From positions 19,630,928-19,694,927 of the forward strand of contig NC_080711.1 in assembly GCF_019097595.1 (NCBI RefSeq): a DNA stretch of 64,000 nucleotides, written 5' to 3'. Position numbers and translations under genes: made by a program. Position 1 is the first letter of the stretch. The number at the start of each line of letters is the position of its first letter. Source of the stretch: Hemibagrus wyckioides. Lineage: Eukaryota; Chordata; Actinopteri; Siluriformes; Bagridae. The notes below the pieces were generated by a model. That model made no database searches and had not been told where the DNA came from. It worked only from the letters and a program-made list of their open reading frames with translations. Of the stretch, positions 50,121-61,310 are shown piece after piece.

Positions 50121-50211
50121 AGTTGTGCGGGATTCACGTGTCTGCTAAACGTAGCTAGAATTAATTTCCTTGGTACACAGTTATAAAAAAGGAAATAATT
50201 TCTAATCCAAC

Positions 50212-50340
50212 TGTCACCTAAATGAGGATGGTTTTGCTTTGAGTCTGGTTCTTCTCAAGGTTTCTGCCTCTTATCTTCTCAGGGAGTTTTTCCTCACCAC
50301 TATCACCTCATTAATCTACATCATTAATTCCCTCATGTTT
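50212..50340 (+). mobile_element. LINE 3' UTR fragment
   Basis: TGAGTCTGGTTCTTCTCAAG and CTCAGGGAGTTTTTCCTCAC match the tail region of the LINE relic at 34.65-34.75 kb. The copy is shorter and lacks the GAATTGAA-type end. Confidence 0.75.
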
Positions 50341-50399
50341 TGCTGTGTAGGCGCTACCAGGCGTCAGTCGTTAGCTGATTAACAGCAGATTGCAGGACG

Positions 50400-50645
50400 G
50401 AGCGTAGATTAAACCTCAAGAAGAGCGCTGAGTTTGAGGTGCTGTTCCAGACAAGGTCTTGTACGTGAGCATCAAGGCTTTGAATGTGATGCAGGCAGCT
50501 CCAGGAATCCAGAGGAGGGAAATGAAGAGGGAGGATGGACGTGGATCAGTTTGGGCTCATTAAAAACAAGGCATGCTCCTGCATTCTGAATCATCTGAAG
50601 GGGATTGATGGAGATGGTCCAGTAGTTTTGAGATAAGAGTCTTGT
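50400..50645. repeat. Teleost dispersed repeat, class unknown
   Basis: Contains TTTGAATGTGATGCAGGCAG, CATTCTGAATCATCTGAAGG and 'GATTGATGGAGATGGTCCAG', wording I recognise from many teleost genomes as an interspersed repeat. I cannot assign its class. Confidence 0.5.
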
Positions 50646-50930
50646 CATTAAACATCATATATTACTGCAATTTAACAGTATGTGCTATTTAAGCTTTAAG
50701 ATGTTGACTGATTAAATGTTTTTAAAGGGAAAACCCTTTCTTGCTCTGTTAAAGCAGTCTCACGGGACGATGAATGAATATAACTCTAAATGGAATTCTG
50801 CATGAACATTGCGAAGGAACTGCACAGGGAGAAAAAAAATATTGGGTTGTTTTTTGGTATTTGGCTTTCTTCTGCTGCTGTTATCTTGCTTTCTTTTTCT
50901 CCAACATGGATTTGATGAAGAACAGGAGAC

Positions 50931-50971
<41 letters not shown>

Positions 50972-51236
50972 GAGGAGAAAAGCAATATGGTTTTGATGAA
51001 GAACAGGAGACAGACGGTCAGAAAAGTAGAGACGGAAAAATAGACAGAGAAAAATACGAAGAAGAAAATATGAAAGACGGAGATAGACAGTGAGGAAGAA
51101 GAACTAGAGAGAAGGTTTTCATCCCAGATGTCTCATTGTATAGTAAATGGAACAGTTCAGGTTTATCATTAACGTTGAAATCCGCTTGATTATTAGAGAT
51201 GATGCTAATATATGAATATTATACGATGTACAACTA
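50646..51236. other. Intergenic DNA with GA tract
   Basis: Holds a GA array at 50935-50965 and a purine-rich stretch to 51110 with a duplicated 'TTTGATGAAGAACAGGAGAC' at about 50910 and 50992 (82 bp apart). Glu/Arg-rich frames here follow from purine content. Confidence 0.65.
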
Positions 51237-51480
51237 AAGGCAGTGGTGGCTCAAGTGGTTAAGGCTCTGGGCTGTTGATTGGAGGATCAGGGTTCAAGCC
51301 CCAGCACCACCAAGCTCCTCTGTTGGGCAATTGAGCAAGGCCCTTAACCCTCTCTGCTCCGGGGGTGCTGTATCATAGCTGCCCCTGTGCTCTGAGCCCA
51401 ACTTCCTCAGCTGGGATATGCAAAGAAAAGAATTGCACTGTGCTGTAATGTATGTGTGGCGATACTAAAGCCCTCATATA
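51237..51480 (+). mobile_element. tRNA-derived SINE, full-length type
   Basis: Box A (GTGGCTCAAGTGGTTAAGG) and box B (GGGTTCAAGCCCC) of a tRNA-like head are followed by CACCACCAAGCTCCTCTGTT, TTGAGCAAGGCCCTTAACCC, GCTGTATCATAGCTGCCCCT and a tail GAATTGCACTGTGCTGTAAT. The copy is full-length compared with the deleted one at 15908-16085. It resembles a SINE I associate with catfishes. Confidence 0.85.
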
Positions 51481-52129
51481 ACAGTATATAAGATTAGTAG
51501 CTACTGAGAGTCAATGCTAATGAGGGCTCGGTCAGCTTATCCTTCAAGCCATGGTCTTGTTTGCTTGCAAATTCAATATATATATATATATATAATATAG
51601 CTTGTTATTATAATACATTATGACTTCATGATCTCATTTGATTTTAATTCAGATTAAGAACATTGAACATACTGCTAAATAAAACAATCAATTTCAGAGA
51701 TTGAAGTGACTGTGAAGGAAAGTACTGCTTTAGTGGAATGAAGGAGACTCAAGGAATTGATGTATATATATATATAAAATGTAATATAGCATTATAAAAT
51801 GTGTGTGGATGCTGCCCTCTGGTGGTGGGGTGAAGAATTGCCCAAGTTATACACCAGACTCCGATTAGGTTTATTTCAGTATCTGGGGGTGGAGGTGGAG
51901 GTGGATGCTACTGAAAATCACCTGAATGTACACACTTTATTCTGGACATCATGTAAAAGAAAAACCTTTTTCTTTTAAAAAAAACAGAAGCTCCCCTGAA
52001 TTAAGAGACAGAATATTAAGTAGAGATTCTAGCCAAGACGGCGAGAGTGAATGAATGTGTGAGTGTGGATGACGGGGTTGTGCTTATCTACGCCTGTCCA
52101 ACCAGGAGGAGCAACCGAATTCCACACAT
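51481..52129. other. Intergenic DNA, nothing recognised
   Basis: Short TA runs at 51576-51593 and 51762-51775 in AT-rich sequence. No gene is seen. Confidence 0.55.
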
Positions 52130-52950
52130 TCTTACACACACACACACACACCTGCATTTACACACATGCATACACATACAGGAGACACAAATGCACCACA
52201 TGCACACACACACACAGATATAGTAGATATATTTACACTCATATCACATATACATATAATTAGCCATGGAAGAATTCTTTGATACACACACACACACACA
52301 CACACACACAGATATAGTAGATATATTTACATATGTGATATTTTATATCACATATACATATAATTAGCCATGGAAGAATTCTATGATAAGCACACACACA
52401 CATGCACCTGCACTTACACACATGCATACACGTACAGGAGAGACAAATGCACCACATGCACACACACAAACACACAAAAATAGTAGATATATTTACAATC
52501 ATATCACATATACATATAATTAGCCATGGAATTCTCTGATACACACACACACACACATGCCTGCACTTACACACATACAAAAAAAAAACCAACCAGACTA
52601 CACACCTGCACTTACACACATATCTACAGATACAGAAAAACAAATGTACCACACTACACACACACACTCACATGCTTAAATCACACATACACAAAGTTAA
52701 TCTTTGAAGAATTTGCTGATACACAAACACACACATACAGTGCACCTCCACTTACAACCATACCTACACATACAAGAAAGACAAAAGCACCACACACACA
52801 CACACACACACACACAGAAATCACATAAAGATACAATAAATCAGGGAAGAAATATCTAACACACACATACCTGCACTTACACATACAGGAAAATGTACCA
52901 CACACCACATTATAAACACACACACACACACAAAAAACAATTGTAAACAT
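52130..52950 (+). repeat. Composite minisatellite, block I (CA orientation)
   Basis: Two modules alternate, separated by CA runs. Module P reads 'ACATACAGGAGACACAAATG', then 'CACCACA'. Module Q reads 'AGATATAGTAGATATATTTA', then a CATATACATATAATTAGCC word and 'ATGGAAGAATTCT'. Clear Q copies start near 52215, 52311 and 52482, and P copies near 52168, 52430, 52630 and 52764. Long Thr-His frames here are artefacts. Confidence 0.85.
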
Positions 52951-53458
52951 GTATACATATGGATGTACAAATAACAAATTTGTTCAGACATGTGCGCTTA
53001 ACCACCACCAACACACAAAGACAAATATTTGCACTTTTTATGCATACAGTGCACGTGTGTGGGTGTGTGGGTGTGTGTGTGTGTGTGTGACTCTGTTAGT
53101 ATATATACAAATGGGTGTGGTTTTGCATATACAGCAAGATTGCACATTGTTTTGAACAGGAACAGAACTGGGGTAAGAGAGAGAGAGAGAGAGAGAGAGT
53201 GTGTGTGTGTGTGTGTTTGAATCTTTGCCAGTCTTATCTGTGTGTTTCCTCCAGGCAGGAAATGATTCTCACAGAGAGATTTCAGTGCATTCCTGGAACT
53301 GTAGAACTTTAGCTGGCAGGAAATTCCCATAATACCCACACACACATATAACACACACACACACAGACACACAGACACACACACCATTGACTAATCAATT
53401 GTACCTCCAGATGTGCTTCCATCTTCATATCATCTTCCAGGAACTCTGTCATGCATGG

Positions 53459-53495
<37 letters not shown>

Positions 53496-53732
53496 ATAGC
53501 ACAAACACATGCTTTACTTTTACAAGTGTCAAGCATGCTAGAATTTATTCATCTTGTAGCAGTGGATTCATTTATTAACACACACACACACAGACACACA
53601 CAGACACACACACACATATCCTTGGAGCAAATATCCATAACCCTGGTAAATTATGGGGAAAGTTGTTTTGGAACACAGCTGGTCATGTACAGTATGAACA
53701 ACCAGCCCTGATGAAAGGACACACCTGTTATT

Positions 53733-53778
<46 letters not shown>

Positions 53779-53879
53779 GAAGGATGTAATGGTATGAGGG
53801 TCGACGTTCCACCTCAGTGAGCATGCAAACTCTACTGATAACAAATCTACACACACACACACACACACAGTAGCCTGGC
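52951..53879. repeat. CA/TG and GA arrays between minisatellite blocks
   Basis: TG lies at 53058-53089, GA then TG at 53177-53217, CA at 53336-53384, 53461-53491 and 53578-53616, GA at 53736-53773 and CA at 53850-53869. Between them are short unique bits with no exon. Confidence 0.75.
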
Positions 53880-53949
53880 AGCACAAAGGGCAAGAAGCTT
53901 GTGTGTGTGTGTGTGTGTGTGCGCATATATGTATGTATGTATGTGTATA

Positions 53950-53986
<37 letters not shown>

Positions 53987-55060
53987 TACATTCATCTCTC
54001 CTGTATGTGTAGGCATAACAGTGTGTCTGTGTATGTATGTGCGTGTGTGTATGTGTTTTATGTGTGTGTGTGCGCATATATGTATGTATGTATGTGTATA
54101 TGTGTGTGTGTGTTATGTGTGTGTGTGTAGTACATTCATCTCTCCTGTATGTGTAGGCATAACAGTGTGTGTGTGTGTGTATGTGCGTGTGTGTATGTGT
54201 TTTATGTGTGTGTATGTGCGTGTGTGTATGTGTGTGTTTGTATGTATGTGTGTATGTGTTTTATGTGTGTGTGTGTGTGTGTGTGTGCGCATATATGTAT
54301 GTATGTATGTGTATATGTGTGTGTTATGTGTGTGTGTGTGTGTGTGTGTAGTACATTCATCTCTCCTGTATGTGTAGGCATAACAGTGTGTGTGTGTGTG
54401 TGTGCATGTGCGTGTGTGTATGTGTTTTATGTGTGTGTGTGTGTGCGCATATATGTATGTATGTATGTGTATATGTGTGTGTGTTATGTGTGTGTGTGTA
54501 GTACATTCATCTCTCCTGTATGTGTAGGCATAACAGTGTGTGTGTGTGTGTGTTTGTGCATGTGTATGTGTGTGTTTGTATGTATGTGTGTATGTGTTTT
54601 ATGTGTGTGTGTGTGTGTGTAGGTGTATGCGTGTATATGTGTGTGTATGTGTTTTATGTGTGTGTATGTGTTTTATACGTGTTTGTATGTGTGTGTGTGT
54701 TTATTTGCTAATTCTTTATAAATTATTGTATGTATGTATTATTTGCATGTAAGTCTTTCTATGGCATCTGCGTGTGTGTGTGTGTTGTGTGTGTTGTGTG
54801 GTACATTTATCTCTCCTGTATGCATAGGTATAACATTGTGTGTGTGTATCAGATCATTCTTCCATGACTAATTGTGTGTATATGTGATTTGTGTATAAGT
54901 GTATCTACTGCATCTGTGTGTGGGGGGGGATTTTTTTTGTGTGGTACATTCATCTCTCCTGTATGTGTAAGTATAATGTGTATGTGTGTTTCATATCATT
55001 CTTCCATTACATAAGTGTGTGTATGTGATTTATGAATAAGTGTTTCTACTGCATGTGTGT
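53880..55060 (-). repeat. Composite minisatellite, block II (inverted)
   Basis: The same modules occur here as their reverse complement. 'GTACATTCATCTCTCCTGTA', then TGTGTAGGCATAACA, starts at 53986, 54130, 54351, 54501, 54801 (diverged) and 54944. Module Q appears inverted near 54850-54915 and 54985-55055 (CATTCTTCCAT, GTATCTACTGCAT). Four copies also share 'GCGCATATATGTATGTATG'. Cys-Val frames in this block are artefacts of TG. Confidence 0.87.
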
Positions 55061-55389
55061 GTGTGTTTTACTTTGTTAAAGTCCTCTAATAGAAAGTACT
55101 AGTTAAATTTGACTGCATAAAATATATGTTCACTGAAATATGGAGTTTTGCGGTGTTGCAGTTAAGACAGAAAGCATGTAACTAGTGTAAACTCCTCATT
55201 GCTGAAAGCTGTGTGTGTTTAACATGAAGATCGTCAGCTATTTATAATAACCCTGGCTTATGGAAACATTTACACATGTCCTGATTGATAAATGAGGCTC
55301 AAGGTGAGAAAAATACAGAAGATAAATGACTAGAAAGTAAAAGATGACTAATATTTTGTCAGTCAGCCTTCTGATTTTATTCATGCAGG
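55061..55389. other. Unique spacer between minisatellite blocks
   Basis: About 330 bp of ordinary AT-rich DNA. No gene or repeat is recognised. Confidence 0.6.
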
Positions 55390-56117
55390 CTGCACACACA
55401 CACACACAGTTATACCTACAGATACAATAGAGACAAATGCACCCCCCCAACACACACACAGAAGCAGTAGATACACTTGCATGCAAATAACATACGTACA
55501 ATCATGAATTATCTGCTACACACACACACACACACACACACTGTTATTCCTGCAGATACAGAAGAGACAAATGCACCACACCCCACACTACACACACACA
55601 CACACACACACACTGTTATTCCTGCAGATACAGAAGAGACAAATGCACCACACCCCACACTACACCACACACACACACACAAAGATGCAGTAGATACACT
55701 TATACACAGATCACATATACACACAATTAGTCATGGAAGAATTATCTGATACACACACACACACACACAGATGCAGTAGATACACTTACACGCAAATCAC
55801 ACATGCACACAATCATTCATAAAAAATTATCTGATACACACACACACACACACTGTTATACCTGCAGATTCAGGAGAGACAAATGCACCACACCCTACAC
55901 TACACCACACACACACACACACACAGAGATGCTGTAGATACACTTACATACAAATCGCACATACATAGAATCATTCATAAAGAATTATCCAATACACACA
56001 CGCACAGACACACACACACACACACAATGTTATACCTGCACATACAAGAAAGACAAATGCACCACACACACACACACACACACTGTTATACCTGCACATA
56101 CAAGAAAGACAAATGCA

Positions 56118-56159
<42 letters not shown>

Positions 56160-56240
56160 TTATACCTGCACATACAAGAAAGACAAATGCACCACACACA
56201 CACACACACACACTGTTATACCTGCACATACAAGAAAGGC
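55390..56240 (+). repeat. Composite minisatellite, block III (CA orientation)
   Basis: Module P ('GTTATACCTGCACATACAAG', then 'AAAGACAAATGCACCACA') starts near 55409, 55543, 55615, 55855, 56029, 56085, 56159 and 56215. The last four form a homogeneous 56-74-bp tandem. Module Q ('GATGCAGTAGATACACTTA', then 'AATTATCTGATACAC') occurs near 55684, 55771 and 55928. All frames in it are CA-driven. Confidence 0.9.
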
Positions 56241-57114
56241 ATCTTTCTTGTAAATCTTGAAAAATCATAAAGTAATCCAAACGAGGTTAGAGGCCTCGCT
56301 GCACAACACAACACAACAATCTTCGGTAGAAAACCTCTAGGTGAACTCATTACAAACGTTACAACTGCCATTTTCAGCTGACCGCAAAGTGTCAATGTGT
56401 GACCGCTCCCTGCCTGAAAAGAGGCTAAGATCTTTACGCCAGAGCAATTGGAGTTCATGCTAGTCAATAGTTAGCCATTAGCACTGTAGCGTGCTTGGGT
56501 GCGTGACACCTTCTCCAACTTCGGGTCGATCTTAAACTGCAGTACATCTGTTCTTAACCTGTGATGTTGCCTACCAGCAGCTGCTGCTGATTTGCCTCTC
56601 TGATAGCATCTGCATGTGTGTGTGTGTGTGTGTGTGTGTCCACCCTGTATGGTAAGATATGTCCCTTTGATAGCGTGTGTGTGAAGGAAGCTTCGCAGGT
56701 GTTCCCGACCTGTCATACAGGTACTTTATCTGCTATCTGTGTAATCGTGTGTGAAGTCTCGGCCTCTCAAAACCGCGTGTGTCTGAGTTCCACAGGTGGA
56801 CGCTGTGAACCTCGATGGATTTGAGCGCCGATACACGCGACCTCGATTCACACCTCGTAATAAAACCAGGCTGAGCCGCACGTCCCGTGTCCAGACACAT
56901 TTGTGTCTCGTATTTGACTCATGAAGTGTTTATCCGGGCTTTACAGCCTCGCGGATTCAGGTGTGTTACAGATAACACACAGATGCAGTGTGACTAAAAC
57001 CAAGGATATTTCTCACTACACAAATACACACCTCATTTTCTTATTGTATTAAACTCATTTTTATTAGTATTAATGAACTATTAATAACTTACTTATAACT
57101 TAAATATTAAGTTA
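56241..57114. other. CpG-rich non-repetitive patch
   Basis: Roughly 56690-56960 holds about 20 CpG dinucleotides in 270 bases, far above the surrounding DNA. After an AG at 56794-56795 a frame of 43 codons is open ('VDAVNLDGFERRYTRPRF'), but it matches nothing I know. A TG run lies at 56616-56638. It could be a CpG island, an unannotated exon, or neither. Confidence 0.35.
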
Positions 57115-57345
57115 CACCACATTACACACACACATACACACACTTACGCACAAATTGTGCATATATACAGTTATTCATATATGAATTATCTGATACACAC
57201 ACACACACAGATACATACAAACTATTAATAACTTAAGTAATACATTACACCACATTACACACACACACACACTTACACAAAAATCATGCATACATTCAAT
57301 TATTCGCAGAATTATCTGATACAAACAAACACACACACGCACATG
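57115..57345 (+). repeat. Composite minisatellite, block IV (diverged module Q)
   Basis: Two diverged copies of module Q ('CACTTACGCACAAATTGTGC' near 57141, 'CACTTACACAAAAATCATGC' near 57270, each followed by 'GAATTATCTGATACA') sit between CA runs. They link this stretch to blocks I-III. Confidence 0.8.
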
Positions 57346-57772
57346 TACACACTAACTATTAAAAACCTGCATAAGCATTAAGTTATTAGTATTAGGTAAC
57401 TAATTAGTAACGTAACACTAAGTAACTTAATACTATATACTAATTATTGTTACGTAACGAATTAGTAACCTTAAGATTCAGTAAGTCATTAGTACTAATA
57501 ATTATTATCTGTGTGTAGAAGCAGAGGTACAGGAATTTCCTCAGTTTGCATGATACACTAGTGTACACACTACACAACCTCTCCACAAAATCTCCAAACC
57601 TTTCACGCTACACAACTTGATTATTTTAATAGTGAATATTTAATAACACAATTTGCAGTCATAGACACAACACAATCTTTTCTCAAATACCGCTTTGTGT
57701 GTGTGTGTGTTCAGATCGCAGTGACTGAGGGCCACAGCTGTGGGCCTTGCTGGTACAAGGACAAAACACAAC

Positions 57773-57812
<40 letters not shown>

Positions 57813-59599
57813 GATGGGGGATAAGCCTCTTTATAGAGGGAGGTTCAGTCTTATAGCCGAAGTTCAAAGAAACGAACCAAGCTGAACTTTAAACAAAGAT
57901 CTACAAAAGAACACACACACACACACACACACACGTATATTTGTGTGTTTACGCTTTTGCATTACTACATGTTGGTCAGTATATCTGTGTGTATGCATGT
58001 GGCTCAGTACATCAAATGTGTATGTGTATGTGCATAAGTGTGTGTGTGTGTGTGTATGTGGGTGTGTGTGTGTGTCTCCGTAGGGTTCTCCTTCTCCCCC
58101 TCAGTCGCCTGTTATGGTTATTATCAGAGTGTGTGTGTCGGCTGTTTGATGTCAGAGGCGTAATATCTTCCGTACACACTTCACGCAAACTTCTGAAAGA
58201 ATGAAGGGATGAAGGGATGAAAGGAGGAGGAGGAGGAAGATGAAGGGGAGGGAGGGAGGATGGAGGGGGAGACTCTTTAATTAGAAAGAAAAAAATCCTC
58301 ATTGTGTGTTCGGCTTACAGAGGGAGAAGTCACTGCTAATGCTGCTTTTGATCAGTGCTGGGCTTTTGACACGCACACACACACGCACACACACACACAC
58401 ACACACACAGTTCCAGCAAACCTAAAGTGTCTTTCAAAAGTAAAAGACAGATTAATAAGTAAATATTGAAAATATTTAATTAATATTGAAAACTGTCAGT
58501 TGCTTTCTGTGTGTGTTTGTGTGTGTGTGGGGTCTGATGTTAAACGTGGAACATAGGCAGTCACAGGCTCATGGCTCTCTATACTTAATCTACACACACA
58601 CACAGGGGAAGCCCCCTGTGGGAGACTCACCTGTGATGAACAGTCAGTGGTGTGTGTTTCTCACCATAGCAACTGTGTGTGTGAGTAAAAAGAGCTAGAA
58701 AGATCACTGAGTCCTTACAGCTGTGTGTGTGTTAGTCCACATCAGTGCTTTTCTATTGGCCCAAACCAAACTATGGCCTAGGATAGATTTGTGTGTGTGT
58801 GTGTGTGGGAGGGATGTATTCAAGGCCATGCTAACCACGCTTACACATATTAACACAGCAGCCGTCAACAGTGAGATTAACTCTACACAATAAACATGCC
58901 ACACTGACTACACACCCCCACGTCACACCACAGTCATATCACTAAAACACCAAACAAACACAATAACACACTAATCTGTAATGTAACACAATATCTATAC
59001 CCACTGACCAACAATAACACAAGAGTATACACACTCCGAGTACTAAAGTAACACAAACGCTTATTTTAATATCTGATCATTATTAACTATGTTAACTCAG
59101 TATGCCATAATGTAACGCAAATATTTGTGTTTTTATTATTAAGTCTAGCTAACAACACTACAAAATGACAAACTGAACTTATTGGAAAAACTAGCGTCTC
59201 GAGTTACACTAACAATTTCATACCACAATAAATATTCTTGAAATTTTAGTTTCTGAAAGTTTTCTGTATATAAAACATCTTATTTTTTATAAATAATTTA
59301 AAAATGTATGTTAATATATTTTACATTTTATTACTTATGAATTTGACTGAGGTTAATTTTTTTTGAACTGTGTGACAAATTCAGTTATTTAAATTTTTTT
59401 TTTTTAGAATTAAACCTGTGTTTATTTTGTGGTATTGTTCCATAGTAAAGCATTTATTAAGTTATTGTTTAGTTTTAACTAAGAAATAAAATTCTCTGGG
59501 ACATGGTGTTATGGGAAATAAATCTATGACTGTGTTCAGATTATGTTTTTTTATTCTTCATACACCATGGTAGTAATTTCACACTTATTAAACTTAATA
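57346..59599. other. Intergenic DNA with CA/TG arrays and a G-rich tract
   Basis: GTAAC/GTTAC-rich inverted motifs lie at 57400-57475. CA arrays lie at 57777-57809, 57911-57934 and 58372-58409, and TG at 58039-58075. A purine tract at 58197-58271 includes GGGGAGGGAGGGAGGATGG, a possible G-quadruplex. No exon is recognised. Confidence 0.6.
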
Positions 59600-59639
59600 A
59601 GACAAAAAATAAGTTTTAGTGTTTGACTGTTAGAAAGCA

Positions 59640-60030
59640 CTGACACTGAAAGATTGAAATTTTGCTAAAAATTGCTGTAACGTTGGAAAATGTTGCTAGA
59701 AGGTTTCACATTTTGCTAGAAAGTTTGAAAGTTCACTAGAAAGTTAGAAAATTTGCTAGGAAGTTTAAAATTTAGCTAGAAAGTTTGGAGTTTGACATTT
59801 TCCTAGAAAGTTTAAAAGTTCACTAGAAAGTTAGAAAATTTGCTAGAAAGTTTCAAATTTGCTAGAAAGTTTGAAGTTTGACATTTTTCTAGAAAGTTTG
59901 AAAGTTCACTAGAAAGCTGGAAAATTTTGCTAGAAAGTTTTACATTTTGCTAGAAAGTTCAAATATTTGCTAGAAAGTATGAAAGTTTGCTAGAAAGTTT
60001 AACAGTTTTCTAGAAAGTTTTGTCAGATTT
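59640..60030. repeat. AGAAAGTTT minisatellite with 86-bp higher-order unit
   Basis: About 20 units of the form 'TTTGCTAGAAAGTTTGAAA' (16-18 bp) run in tandem. Within them 'TTTGACATTTT' recurs at 59791 and 59877, an 86-bp higher-order unit of several small units. There is no reading-frame constraint. Confidence 0.88.
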
Positions 60031-61079
60031 ATGTGGAAGGTTTGTTGTAACCAGCAGACCTGATATTTTTAATTGATATTTGGAACTGATCCAAGGTGAA
60101 ATGTCTGAAATTGTTTTTCTTCAGTAGCTTCCTTCTTGTTTAAAGTATACATATTAAGAGGATTTGAAGCATGTAAATAGCAAGTAACTAGAAGGACTAG
60201 ACTTGTTAGCATTAGAAGTCCCTTTGAATTTGCTGTTACTGTAGGCTGTAGTTTTGAATTTTGAAATGTCAGCCAAAATGTACTGATATATAATTAATTA
60301 TTTACTAAAATAAAAATTTTTTAAAAATGTCTGTGGTTGCAAACTTTGTTTATGTTTGTGTTATTCTGTGGTTTGTGTTTGTGTGTGTGTGTGTTAGATG
60401 TTATGTGATGTTAGATGTTTGTGTTATTCCGTGGTTTTTGTGTGTGTGTGTGTTAAATGGTTCTGGAGCTTTTGGGGGTGGGGGGTTGGGGTGTTGATCA
60501 TTGATGATAGCTATTGTGTCTGAAGTGTATTATTCATTAAACAGTTGTATAAACTATTCTTTATGTTTGTAGTGTTAATAATGTTGTTAATTTTTGCTGT
60601 GTGTGTGTGTGTTCAATACGTGTGCATTATGTACATAATATATATAACAGTAAGAGGGATAATATATATACAGTTTATATACAGATATAAATATAAATAT
60701 ATAGAGCTAAACTAGGGCTATGAATTTACATTCATGTAATTCTAGCACCAGGTCCTAAGCCTGCTACATTTGATATAACTTAAACGTAAACGTATCAGAC
60801 TTTTATAACAGAATAGCACGATGTCATGAATAATAATCAACAATAAAACTAATGTTTACACTATTTACATGGTCATCAATTTGACCGTAATAATTATCAT
60901 GACTGTATTAACGGCATTAACTCAATATTTTGCAGGTCTTGACCTCGTTTAATTCCCGTTCAAGACCTCAATGAACTCAAACTAACGTCACACTGATTCG
61001 CCAAACACAAGGCATGAGCGAAAAAAAAAAAAATTAAATAAACATAAATGTCATCATGGTGATGTTTGTCTGTCTGGTC
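60031..61079. other. AT-rich intergenic DNA
   Basis: Short TG runs near 60378, 60439 and 60599 and a G-rich word at 60475-60490. A duplicated phrase 'TTTGTGTTATTC.GTGGTTT' occurs near 60355 and 60418. No gene. Confidence 0.6.
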
Positions 61080-61310
61080 ATTCAGCACCCACTCAGTATA
61101 CAGACGTCAACACGGCAGCGCTGAGCACGCACTGGGGCTTTAATAAACGGCGCGATGACACGCAGCACTCTCCGCACCTATTGTGTGTGTGTGTGTCCTC
61201 TAAAACTGAGCAAACACACTCGGGAGCATACGGCCACGCTGACAGGCTGAAGAATAGCTGCTCATCTTTCTCTTTAAATGCCGCCGTCACACACGGCATC
61301 GACAAATATT
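61080..61310. other. CpG-rich patch
   Basis: About 16 CpG dinucleotides in 230 bases (for example AACGGCGCGATGACACGCAG near 61145) in otherwise CpG-poor DNA, broken by a TG run at 61181-61196. No coding exon is recognised. It could be a small CpG island or a GC-rich repeat remnant. Confidence 0.4.

Noticed and set aside
49738..50186. Plus-strand frames of 96 and 61 residues
   Set aside because: Antisense of the Tc1-like transposase relic in the MITE at 49607-50120.
53901..54752. Several Cys-Val-rich frames up to 158 residues
   Set aside because: Produced by TG repeats of the composite minisatellite. Frame length follows array length, not selection.
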